DNA of 64,000 nt from Zavarzinella sp. (GTDB taxonomy: Bacteria; Planctomycetota; Planctomycetia; Gemmatales; Gemmataceae): the NCBI GenBank assembly GCA_041399155.1, contig JAWKTI010000001.1:1612001-1676000 (forward strand), in the 5' to 3' direction. Every line of letters starts with the position of its first letter. Position 1 is the stretch's first letter. This document shows, piece by piece, positions 45,151-53,663 of the stretch. The notes beneath the pieces were generated by a model. The model saw only the letters and a list, made by a program, of their open reading frames with translations. It was not told the DNA's origin and searched no databases. The translations under genes were made by a program, and so were the position numbers.

Positions 45151-45849
45151 ATGAAGGCGCTTTTAAACTTTTTGACCCATGAGTGGTATTTTTCAATCCC
45201 TCTCATACTTCTCTCATTAATTGCCATTGCATTAGTTCTTTGGCGATTTATGCTGAATCTCGGCGCCCGCAATCGCATGGAAACCCTTCTTCCTGAGTTT
45301 CAGGATGAACTATTCCAGGGCGGTGTGCAGGCAGCTAAAGAACTATGCGAAAAACGCACCGGTATGGTGGCAACACATTTGTATCCCGCCGCATTGGATG
45401 CTTCCCCACAGGGGATTGCGGCCATGAAACGGGCGATGGCACATGCCATTGAGTTCGAAATATTACCCAAACTGAACTTTTTGCTAGCACCAATTTTGGC
45501 TATCGCCAAAATTGCAACGATGGTGGGGCTGTTGTTGACCGTTATTTCGATGATCAACACTTTCAATGCTATTTCTGAAGCCACTGGCAAAGGTGGGAAC
45601 CCTCAAAGTGTGACTTCGCAGGCAGGGGCTATTGGACTGGCACTTTTTGGCACAGCTGGTGGGCTCGTGATTGCAATTCCGCTGGTCTTCATGCATGTGC
45701 TGTTCAAAGACAGGGTTGTACGTACAGAAACAGAACTAAAAAGTGCTTCCGTGAAATTGTTACTGCTGTTCCAGAACATGAAACCTGGTCAGGGGGATTC
45801 CAAGTCGCAACAAAGTGCACCTTCCCGTAACCGTCAGGGTGCTAGCTGA
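45151..45849 (+). CDS. MotA/TolQ/ExbB proton channel family protein
   Basis: 232 residues with an N-terminal membrane helix (SIPLILLSLIAIALVLWRFM), a cytoplasmic loop, and two further helices including IATMVGLLLTVISMINTFN and AGAIGLALFGTAGGLVIAIPLVF, which match the ExbB/TolQ pore helices. It forms a proton-conducting stator that energises outer-membrane processes with ExbD/TolR. The two ExbD genes follow immediately (9-base gap, then overlap). Confidence 0.93.
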   Translation: MKALLNFLTHEWYFSIPLILLSLIAIALVLWRFMLNLGARNRMETLLPEFQDELFQGGVQAAKELCEKRTGMVATHLYPAALDASPQGIAAMKRAMAHAIEFEILPKLNFLLAPILAIAKIATMVGLLLTVISMINTFNAISEATGKGGNPQSVTSQAGAIGLALFGTAGGLVIAIPLVFMHVLFKDRVVRTETELKSASVKLLLLFQNMKPGQGDSKSQQSAPSRNRQGAS

Positions 45850-45858
45850 GGTGCGTCA

Positions 45859-46683
45859 ATGGCGGGCAAAATCCCAAGGGAATTCGATGTCTGGTTTCTG
45901 GCACCGAACAAGGTGATCAAGAAGATTCCTTTCCACGTCGTCGCGGACTGGATAGAACAGGCGAAAATTCAGAAAACGGATCAGATCAAAGCTAGTTCCG
46001 CAACTGAATGGGAAGTTGTTGGACAACACACATTTTTTTCAGCTTACTTCCAGCCAGACGTGGTTGATTTTTCTGAAGATCTGATTGTCGAACAATCATC
46101 ACAAGTTCCTGTTGAACAAGAAGTTACGAAGAGCCCTGCCCCACCAATTCCGAAAAGAAAAGCAGAAACAGAAGATTCATTTCCGAGTAACCAATCTGCC
46201 ACCAATGATGATCCTGCGAATTTCGATTGGTATCCTACCCGACAGGAGGAAGACGATGATGTGGATATGATTCCGCTCATCGATATCAGCCTGGTTTTGC
46301 TGATTTTCTTCATGATGACCGCCACGGTGACAGCAATCTCTCGGATCCAACTGCCTGATATGGTCTATGGCACTACGGTTACCCAGGAAACAGATTTATT
46401 GCGCATTGATATTGACTTTGAAAACGAACAACCAAAGTATGCTCTGGCAGAAGGTAACAACGCACCGAAACCTGGTTTTGATGCAATGTCTAACGATGTG
46501 GAACTTTCTGCCAAACTGGATGAGATGTTGGCCAATCGCATCACCCCACCAAAAGTGCGGATTGCAGCCCATGGTGACCTGCGTTTTGAGTGGGTCGAAG
46601 AGGTCATGAAGTCATTGGAAAAACGACTTCAGAAAAACCAGATTCGAGAATACAGCATTGAGGTGAACGAACGAGGTGGCTGA
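45859..46683 (+). CDS. ExbD/TolR-like protein with N-terminal GYF-like domain
   Basis: 274 residues. Residues 8-64 form a small domain (FDVWFLAPNKVIKKIPFHVV, ASSATEWEVVGQHTFF) resembling GYF_2 modules; because TolR N-termini face the cytoplasm, this domain should be cytoplasmic. A linker leads to one membrane helix at 138-158 (DMIPLIDISLVLLIFFMMT) with the essential Asp142, then a periplasmic domain (to 274). Partners with the ExbB-like protein upstream. Confidence 0.9.
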   Translation: MAGKIPREFDVWFLAPNKVIKKIPFHVVADWIEQAKIQKTDQIKASSATEWEVVGQHTFFSAYFQPDVVDFSEDLIVEQSSQVPVEQEVTKSPAPPIPKRKAETEDSFPSNQSATNDDPANFDWYPTRQEEDDDVDMIPLIDISLVLLIFFMMTATVTAISRIQLPDMVYGTTVTQETDLLRIDIDFENEQPKYALAEGNNAPKPGFDAMSNDVELSAKLDEMLANRITPPKVRIAAHGDLRFEWVEEVMKSLEKRLQKNQIREYSIEVNERGG

Positions 46684-47308
46684 ACAACTCTGGACTATTA
46701 TTCCGGCAGGTACGACACGGCAAATCCGTGGACTGACTTTCAACGCAGTACTCAATGGCGTACGAGAGGAACAATTCGATTCTGCCGATTTGATCTTTCG
46801 AAATGGGGAAACTCCTGTTTCGATTGATACCCACCCGGAGTTTGAAGAAGCGATCCTGGATTTGCAGCCTGTTCCACGGCGACCTGAAGATGATGAAACC
46901 CGCCTTGATATGAACCCCTTGATCGATGTGGCGCTAGTCCTGTTGATTTTCTTTATGTTGACAACGGTTTACGAACAGATTCGCAAGGAATTTAATCCAC
47001 CGCCAGGTCAATCGACAGATGCTCAGGGACGGAAAACCACCGAAAATAAGCTCAAAGAGTTCACAATTCGCGTTTCAATTACAGTAGAGGACGGAAAACC
47101 AGTTTTCCGAATCGAAAATGATGCAGTTCCCCAGGAAAAGCTACTGGAAACGCTGATTGCACTGAAGCAGAAAACAGGCAATAGGCAGTTAGCTCTGGAA
47201 GTGCAGCCTGATGTCCCCTGGAAGGCGGTGGTGGCAATCAACGATGCTGCGGCTGGGGCAGAATTTACCGAGATCATCCGAGTTGTTCGAAAAGTTCGCC
47301 GTGATTAG
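46676..47308 (+). CDS. Second ExbD/TolR-like protein
   Basis: 210 residues from a GTG at 46676 overlapping the previous stop. A short N-terminal folded segment (residues 3-62; LWTIIPAGTTRQIRGLTFNAV) precedes the membrane helix with Asp84 (MNPLIDVALVLLIFFMLTTV) and a periplasmic domain with PDVPWKAVVAINDAAAGA near the C-terminus. A second, shorter ExbD in the operon; the pair may form a heterotypic TolR/ExbD unit. Confidence 0.9.
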   Translation: MAEQLWTIIPAGTTRQIRGLTFNAVLNGVREEQFDSADLIFRNGETPVSIDTHPEFEEAILDLQPVPRRPEDDETRLDMNPLIDVALVLLIFFMLTTVYEQIRKEFNPPPGQSTDAQGRKTTENKLKEFTIRVSITVEDGKPVFRIENDAVPQEKLLETLIALKQKTGNRQLALEVQPDVPWKAVVAINDAAAGAEFTEIIRVVRKVRRD

Positions 47309-48167
47309 TGCGGAACAACCAGTCGTTCAACGGCCGCAATCTAAAATTCCATGGTGGCTGTGGCCTAATCTGTTGGCGTGCGATGCCCCGATCATTGCTG
47401 TGGTCTGGCAACTGTTTATTGCATATTGTTTTCACATGCAAGTTCCTGCGGGAGCGACACTTACGCTTGCAGCAGTTGTCTGGCTGATCTACTTGCTGGA
47501 TCGGAAGTTTGATGCAGGGCAACAATCGACAGGCTTGATTGCGCCTCGCCACTATTTCGCTGGCCACAGTCATTTTTACAGCACATTGATTCTGATAGTT
47601 GCGGTAGTCGCAATCGTCTCAAGTTATTACCTGCCAATGGGTTACTGGCAATCTGGCAGCATTATTGCTTTGCTGGTGGTGCTTTACCTGGCGATCATCC
47701 ATTTTCTGAAAATCCCTCTCTGTTCAAGTAGTCCTACCAAGGAATTCATGGTGGGAATAGTGTTTTCAGGTGGGGTGTGCTTACCGGCATTTGCCGGTTT
47801 TCGACTCCCCTCGGTGGATGAGATTTGGGTTATCATTGGATTTGCTGCCACGTGTTTCGTGAATTGTCTTTTGATTACCACGTGGGAAAGCAACAAGACT
47901 TATTTGAAATCAATCTTCATTGCGTTTTGCATTGGAATGATCTGCCTGGTTTTTGTCCCAGTCGCGATCAGTGTTTCTATTGGCTTGGCTATGCTGGGAA
48001 TGTGGTTGCTACATGGATATCGGCGGAAAACTTCCCTGTCTGCAAGAAGAGTGGCTGTCGATACAGTGCTGCTATATCCAATCCTTACTATGTTGATCAT
48101 GTACCCACGATGGGAAAGTTTATTTTACCACTCGTTGTACTTCTTCTACCGAAGTAATGCCTTTTAA
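47301..48167 (+). CDS. Multi-pass membrane protein, possibly UbiA-like
   Basis: 288 residues from a GTG at 47301 that overlaps the ExbD stop (GTGATTAG). About eight or nine membrane helices. An acidic motif WLIYLLDRKFDAG after helix 2, a charged loop with PTKEFMVGIVFSGG, and PRHYF resemble the layout of UbiA prenyltransferases, but the usual NDxxDxxxD motif is not intact, so the assignment is tentative. Its end overlaps by 48 bases the end of the converging GspE-like gene. Translationally coupled to the ExbB-ExbD-ExbD genes. Confidence 0.7.
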   Translation: MISAEQPVVQRPQSKIPWWLWPNLLACDAPIIAVVWQLFIAYCFHMQVPAGATLTLAAVVWLIYLLDRKFDAGQQSTGLIAPRHYFAGHSHFYSTLILIVAVVAIVSSYYLPMGYWQSGSIIALLVVLYLAIIHFLKIPLCSSSPTKEFMVGIVFSGGVCLPAFAGFRLPSVDEIWVIIGFAATCFVNCLLITTWESNKTYLKSIFIAFCIGMICLVFVPVAISVSIGLAMLGMWLLHGYRRKTSLSARRVAVDTVLLYPILTMLIMYPRWESLFYHSLYFFYRSNAF

Positions 48168-49793
48168 TACCTTGTACATCGCATCATCGTGCAAGGAATA
48201 GTACCCCGACTCGATAATTGCCTTCTTCAGTTCGCCGATGTCAAGTTGTTCCGTTATCAGGCCGCGAATCGCTTCGTTAATCGTCAAAAATTCAAAGATT
48301 CCCGTCCGCCCACAATATCCAGTTCCATGGCAGTGGTTACAAATTTTCGCATCTGACGACGTTTTCCGATGATCCACCACTGCGGCACGGTAGAATCGCT
48401 TGATCCTTCCTTCAGGAAGTTTTAATTTTTTCAGCAATTCCACCGATGGTGGGTACTCGATTCGGCATTTTGGACAGAGCACCCGAGCCAATCGTTGCCC
48501 CAGGATCGCTGAAATAGCATTTGCCAGAAGAAATGGCTTGACCCCCAGATCCTGTAACCTGCCCAATGCAGTTAGTGAATCATTTGCATGAATCGTTGTC
48601 AGCACCAGGTGGCCCGTTTGCGCTGCCTGGCAGGCGATTTCGGCAGTTTCCGTGTCACGAATTTCGCCAATCAGGATGACATCCGGGTCCTGTCGCAAAA
48701 TGCTCCTCAGCTCTGCAGCGAAAGTTTTACCAGCTTTTGGATTCACCTCAATTTGTGTGACATGGTCAATCAGGTATTCCACCGGATTTTCCAGTGTGAT
48801 CACATTTCGCTGCTGGCGATCAATCATGTTGATGCAGGCATAAAGAGACGATGTTTTCCCTGCACCGGTGGGGCCGCAGGTAATAAACATGCCGTGGGAT
48901 TGCCGCGAAATGGCCACCACCTTTTTCACCAACTGTTCACGCAGACCTAACTGGCTGATTACCGTCATCTGTTTCGAAGAATCGAGTACCCGCATTACCA
49001 GTTTTTCGCCCGTGACACTGCCCGAAGTTGCCACCCGGAAATCAACCACGTGGGTTTCCCGCACCTTGGCCGAAAAACTGCCATCCTGCGGTTTCCTTCG
49101 TTCAGCAATGTCCATCCCAGCCAGATTCTTGTACACATTCAGGACTAAAACCCCCATCCGCGCATCCACAGTGCGGGCAAACTGCAGCATTCCATCAATG
49201 CGGTAGCGGATGGTCATTTCAGATTTACTGGGCTCAAAATGGATATCGGTCGCACTGTCATTTAATGCGTTCCACACCACTTCCTGTGCGACGCGATAAC
49301 CTTCAGAGTTCATACTTTTGAAGTTCGACGTACCAAATTCGTCCGCATTCTGCATTTTGCCGATGAACTGCAATGGGATTGCTTCCTGCTCTGAACTCTC
49401 TTTGGCCTGAAACTGGATTCCCAGATTGCTTTTCAGCCACTTTAACATGTGCGGCTTGGTAAATACTTGTAATGCCGCAGGCACCAGCGGATTGCGATAA
49501 TGAACATACATGACAATTACCAGTACCAACACCAGAAAACTGAGCACCAGAGCTACGGCAAAGATGGGTACCAACCAGCCAAGTACCAGGCTGACCACCG
49601 CTGAAGTCAGTGCGATGGTATTCCATCGACCACGTTCCAGCTCAAAGATCCGTCCATCTCGATCGATCCAGGCAATTGTTTTGATCCAAAGCAGATATAG
49701 GCCAAGATAGACAAAGATTTTGCCGTGGTGGAACAAAAACGTATCGCCACGCGGGACAGAAACTGCCCAAAAAAAAGAATCGGATGGCATCAT
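48120..49793 (-). CDS. GspE/PilB-family ATPase with N-terminal membrane domain
   Basis: 557 residues. The C-terminal ~400 are a type II secretion/type IV pilus ATPase: SATDIHFEPS, Walker A CGPTGAGKTSSLYA, Asp box, Walker B VILIGEIRDTETAEIA, TTIHANDSLTAL, and the tetracysteine zinc site (CPKC ... CNHCHGTGYCGRTG). Instead of a GspE_N domain, residues 26-98 hold two or three membrane helices (FVYLGLYLLWIKTIAW, FAVALVLSFLVLVLVIVMY). No other secretion or pilus genes are in the window. Its ATG is four bases after the DUF1552 stop, so it is probably in that operon. Confidence 0.9.
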   Translation of the reverse strand: MMPSDSFFWAVSVPRGDTFLFHHGKIFVYLGLYLLWIKTIAWIDRDGRIFELERGRWNTIALTSAVVSLVLGWLVPIFAVALVLSFLVLVLVIVMYVHYRNPLVPAALQVFTKPHMLKWLKSNLGIQFQAKESSEQEAIPLQFIGKMQNADEFGTSNFKSMNSEGYRVAQEVVWNALNDSATDIHFEPSKSEMTIRYRIDGMLQFARTVDARMGVLVLNVYKNLAGMDIAERRKPQDGSFSAKVRETHVVDFRVATSGSVTGEKLVMRVLDSSKQMTVISQLGLREQLVKKVVAISRQSHGMFITCGPTGAGKTSSLYACINMIDRQQRNVITLENPVEYLIDHVTQIEVNPKAGKTFAAELRSILRQDPDVILIGEIRDTETAEIACQAAQTGHLVLTTIHANDSLTALGRLQDLGVKPFLLANAISAILGQRLARVLCPKCRIEYPPSVELLKKLKLPEGRIKRFYRAAVVDHRKTSSDAKICNHCHGTGYCGRTGIFEFLTINEAIRGLITEQLDIGELKKAIIESGYYSLHDDAMYKVLKGITSVEEVQRVVK

Positions 49794-49797
49794 GGGA

Positions 49798-51096
49798 TTA
49801 TTTGATGTCGAGGCCTTTTAGAGTGCTGGAAGCGTAGGCAAATTCATTCAGTGACACTCCCATTTGCTGTGCTATACTGACAAATAAACTGGCAAATGGG
49901 CCATTATTTAGTCGGTCAAAAGCAATGTGGCTGCCGTGGCGGAACTGACCACCTGCCAGAACCAAAGGGAGATTGGTGGCATCATGGCTGCTCGCATTAC
50001 TGAGATTGCTGCCCACCAGCACAGTGGTGCGATCCAGCAATGCCGAACCAGCTTCGGTAGTTGCTTTCAGCATTTCTAGAAAGCGATTGACTTCGGCAAA
50101 CTCTGCCATTTCAATGACTTTCAACTCGTCAATTTTCTGTTGATCCTGTCCATGGTGGGACAAGTTATGCCAATCGTTGCTGACACCAGGAATTTTGGGT
50201 ACTGCATTCATCCCACCTGCTTTATAGCTGATAATTCTGGTGGAATCAGTTTGCAGTGCCAGCAACATCAGATCATGCATCAGCTTGGTTTTAGCCAGAA
50301 TGTCGGTACGATCTGCAACATCGACTGGAGGCTTGACCTTCACTATCGGTTTGGGTTTCGTAGCCCAGTTTTCCATCGCAGCAATCTTCTTTTCCATGTC
50401 TCGAATCGCTGTGAAATATTGCTCCAATTGACGCTGGTCGATTTTTCCCAGTGAGGATTTTAGTTTTGCTGCCTGCATGCGAATAGAATCCAGAATGCTT
50501 TTCCCACGTTCCAGATCGTCCAGTTGTTGTTTTTTCTCAGCAGGGGTGCCTTCAACAAACAAATTACGAAAAACTTTCGCTGGAGAGGTTTCTGCGGGCA
50601 GATTGACACCATTCGAGGTCCAGGACAAACTGTCCGATCCCGCACTGGACAAGGCCATTTGAGGAAAGCGAGTGACCGGCCCCAGTTTTTCCGCCAGCAT
50701 TACATCGATAGAAATCGTATTGCGAAATCCTGGCAATCCCGGATGGCGGGCACCTGTCAGCCAGGTCATTTCCGAAGTATGTCCATTTGCCCCCCGCTGT
50801 TCTGGATGCGAGATACCGCTCACCACCGTCAAATACTGACGATGGCCCTTCAACTGTTCCAGATAAGGAGATAATTCGAAATCCTTCCCCTGTTGTTTCG
50901 GCACCAGAAAAGGAGAATGGAAACCCAAGCCATATTGCATTGCCACGAACCGCATCGGTGTGGCCGGTTTGTCTTCTTTTGCGGAGACTGCGGGCAACAT
51001 TGCATCAAGAAATGGCAAGCCAACCATCGCACCCACACCACGTAACATTGTGCGGCGGGATATCACTTTTCTTCGAATGATATCAAATGATTTCAT
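49798..51096 (-). CDS. DUF1552 family, Tat-exported protein
   Basis: 432 residues with a twin-arginine signal (KVISRRTMLRGVGAMVGLPF). DUF1552 body: RFVAMQYGLGFHSPF, YLTVVSGISHPEQRGANGH, SIDVMLAEKLGP, the NDWHNLSHHGQD His-containing motif and TVLVGSNLSNASSHDATN. Found mainly in Planctomycetota/Verrucomicrobiota as partner of the DUF1592-type cytochrome gene, which is 24 bases upstream. Function unknown. Confidence 0.92.
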   Translation of the reverse strand: MKSFDIIRRKVISRRTMLRGVGAMVGLPFLDAMLPAVSAKEDKPATPMRFVAMQYGLGFHSPFLVPKQQGKDFELSPYLEQLKGHRQYLTVVSGISHPEQRGANGHTSEMTWLTGARHPGLPGFRNTISIDVMLAEKLGPVTRFPQMALSSAGSDSLSWTSNGVNLPAETSPAKVFRNLFVEGTPAEKKQQLDDLERGKSILDSIRMQAAKLKSSLGKIDQRQLEQYFTAIRDMEKKIAAMENWATKPKPIVKVKPPVDVADRTDILAKTKLMHDLMLLALQTDSTRIISYKAGGMNAVPKIPGVSNDWHNLSHHGQDQQKIDELKVIEMAEFAEVNRFLEMLKATTEAGSALLDRTTVLVGSNLSNASSHDATNLPLVLAGGQFRHGSHIAFDRLNNGPFASLFVSIAQQMGVSLNEFAYASSTLKGLDIK

Positions 51097-51120
51097 CGTA
51101 TTTCTCTTATTCTTTCGGGG

Positions 51121-53535
51121 TTATTTTTCCTGAAATAATGGGCTGGTGATCAAACGAAAGATCGCTTCCTTTAAGCCATCGTCGGGCTCGGCCAATCGTG
51201 CAATCTCCGAACGATGGGTGAACTGCAACCGCTTTCCAGTGGCATATACAACTAACTTGCTAATAAACGCACGGCGAATCTGGGTGGTGTCCTGCAGCAA
51301 AAGTTGTTTATATTCATTGATATCAGCAAATGATTTACCGTTCTCAGTGATGCCACTGGGATTAACTTTCGGTCCCACCGCCACGCGACGGGTGCCTCTG
51401 CTGGTGTCAAGTGACAGGTAATCCACTTTCGTTTTGCCACTGACCAGAATTCGATAACGCTCTCGAAACCCACCTATGGGGTCAAATTGTTCCAATGCAA
51501 AACCAGGTGGGTCAATTGAACGGTGACAGCTGTTACATGTTGTACTGTCGCGGTGTTTATCGAGTTGTTCCCGCAACGTGGTGGCCCCCCGGATGTCTGG
51601 TTCAACTCCAGGGATGCCTGGAGGTGGTGGTGCGGGTGGTTCACCCAGAATACGATCCAGGAGCCATGCCCCACGCACCACAGGTGATGTTGAAGTGCCA
51701 TTTGCAGTTACTTTCAAGATGCTGCCATGGGTGATGATTCCACCACGGTGGCTGGACTTATCCAGTTTAACCTTTCGAAATTCATGCCCTGTTACCCCAC
51801 TAATCTGGTAATGGCGTGCGAGACGCTCATTCAGCATCGTCCAATCAGAATCGATTATCTCAGAAATCGGGCGATTCTCCTGGATCATCTGCTGCACGTA
51901 ACTGCGGGTTTCCTCGATCATTGAATCACGGAGATAATCATCAAACTCAGGATAGAGTTTCTCATCAGGATTCGTGAAGTTAATTTCCCGAAGGTTCAAC
52001 CACTGATCGGTAAAGTCTTCAACCAGTCGGGATATTCTGGGATCACGCACCATCCGATCATACTGCAGTCGAAGCTGGCGTGAATCTTGTAGTAGATTCT
52101 TACTGGCAACCGCCATCAGTTCCGCATCTGGGGCAGATCGCCACAAGAAGTAGGCTAATCGATTGGCTAACGCGACCGAATCCAGATTCCCACTGTTTTC
52201 TCGAAAATACAGAAAATCGGGAGAGCAGAGTGCTGCTATGTACGTTGTTTTCAAAGACTCTTCAAAAGTACTCCCCTTTTTCAATTGCGAGCAGAAGAGA
52301 TCGTGATATTCTCTAATGGTGGTATCGGATACTGGACCACGAAACAGCACTGGCAGTGCTTGCTTGAAAAGCTCTACAGCATCCTTTTCGGGCTGATCAG
52401 AGATAAATTCAAGGCGATCATTCCAACTCGCATTCCTGGGCATCCGCAGACGTTCTTTCGTAGCCAACTTGCCAAAAAGCAACTGGTGCCCTTTTCCTGG
52501 CCACTGCGAAATATTAGGACCAGTTAACTTAATTTCTTTGATGGCGATGCCTTTACCCTGATACTTGTCCGGTCCCAGGCGTGACAAGGATTGATCAATC
52601 TGCAGGCGATATGGCAGCAATCGGATCACTTCGTTGGGATAAAGAGTTGCATCGAAGCTAATAGTTTGATAATTGCCTGGTTTGAAAGAAAAATAGCCAA
52701 GCAAGTGGGCATCAGAATTCTGGTAAGGATGACCCGCAAAAACCGCAAAAGTGATCGGTTCCTTGGACTGATATCCTGTGCCGGTAATTGAAATTCGATA
52801 ACTCCCACCACTTTTTACGGTCATGCGATCTGGCTGTATTCGTGGGTAGCTGCCATTGTTAAACACTACCACGGCACCATCGTTCAATTTGTGCCAGTGT
52901 TTGCCGATGTTGGCTTCGTTACGATTGGAATCCAGTCGGAAATCATACTCAACTGGTTCCGGTTGTGGCCCTTTGTTAATTGCCTCGTTGATTGCCAGAC
53001 GTGCTACCTCCATATAACGTTGCAAATGTACCCCGGATATATCCAGGGCATCACCAACGTTTTCAAATCCATCTGCACGGCCATCTTCCGGCAATAATTC
53101 TTTCAGCCGCGTATTGATGCCAAACAAATCGTGGAGGGTATGTTCCAGTTCCAGTCGATTCAGACGGCGGAGGACGGTTCCCGACAGTGGCTTTTCAGCA
53201 GTCTTCAACACATTTGCCAGATCTGTCAACATCGACTTTCGTTGCTCATCAGTGGGCTGCTTTCGCTTTGCTGGGGGCATCTCATTTTTGGCTATCCGGT
53301 CATGGATTCGAATCCATTTGGAAATACTGCTGAGCGAGCTGTCAACAGCCACCATTTTTTCCAGATTGAGGCCCGCCTGGGCATCCAGTTCGTTGTGGCA
53401 AGCAAAACAGTGTTGTTCCAGGTTTTGCAGTAATTGTTTTGACAATGCCTGTGGTGGGGCAATCGTGTGCTCAGCAGCATGGAGTGCAGTAGGCAAGAAA
53501 CACAGGAATATTGCAGCGTTACGAAATGCAAACAT
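51121..53535 (-). CDS. DUF1587/DUF1592/DUF1588/DUF1585 cytochrome-like secreted protein
   Basis: 804 residues with signal peptide (MFAFRNAAIFLCFLPTALHA). An N-terminal PSCyt1-type CxxCH (HCFACHNELDAQAGLNLE), DUF1587 (LRRLNRLELEHTLHDLFGI), DUF1595/1592 (VALANRLAYFLWRSAPDAEL, DFTDQWLNL), DUF1588 (RGGIITHGSILKVTANGTSTSP, RGAWLLDRILGEPPAPPPPG) with a second CxxCH (CNSCHRSIDPPGFALEQFDP), and DUF1585 (FISKLVVYATGKRLQF). Probably periplasmic, heme-binding, paired with DUF1552. Function unknown. Confidence 0.92.
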   Translation of the reverse strand: MFAFRNAAIFLCFLPTALHAAEHTIAPPQALSKQLLQNLEQHCFACHNELDAQAGLNLEKMVAVDSSLSSISKWIRIHDRIAKNEMPPAKRKQPTDEQRKSMLTDLANVLKTAEKPLSGTVLRRLNRLELEHTLHDLFGINTRLKELLPEDGRADGFENVGDALDISGVHLQRYMEVARLAINEAINKGPQPEPVEYDFRLDSNRNEANIGKHWHKLNDGAVVVFNNGSYPRIQPDRMTVKSGGSYRISITGTGYQSKEPITFAVFAGHPYQNSDAHLLGYFSFKPGNYQTISFDATLYPNEVIRLLPYRLQIDQSLSRLGPDKYQGKGIAIKEIKLTGPNISQWPGKGHQLLFGKLATKERLRMPRNASWNDRLEFISDQPEKDAVELFKQALPVLFRGPVSDTTIREYHDLFCSQLKKGSTFEESLKTTYIAALCSPDFLYFRENSGNLDSVALANRLAYFLWRSAPDAELMAVASKNLLQDSRQLRLQYDRMVRDPRISRLVEDFTDQWLNLREINFTNPDEKLYPEFDDYLRDSMIEETRSYVQQMIQENRPISEIIDSDWTMLNERLARHYQISGVTGHEFRKVKLDKSSHRGGIITHGSILKVTANGTSTSPVVRGAWLLDRILGEPPAPPPPGIPGVEPDIRGATTLREQLDKHRDSTTCNSCHRSIDPPGFALEQFDPIGGFRERYRILVSGKTKVDYLSLDTSRGTRRVAVGPKVNPSGITENGKSFADINEYKQLLLQDTTQIRRAFISKLVVYATGKRLQFTHRSEIARLAEPDDGLKEAIFRLITSPLFQEK

Positions 53536-53663
53536 GAAAATTTTCTGAAAATAACAAGCGAGACCAATGCTTGACTATCTCGCCTATTGTACTTGAAATT
53601 GCTTAAAATCGAAATGCGAAAACCAAAGAGGGATAGATTTGAAGCGCAACTGATGATTGAGGG

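Noticed and set aside
48120..49793. Part of a type II secretion or type IV pilus locus
   Set aside because: No other secretin, platform or pilin genes are present in the window; DUF1559 proteins here lack pilin helices.
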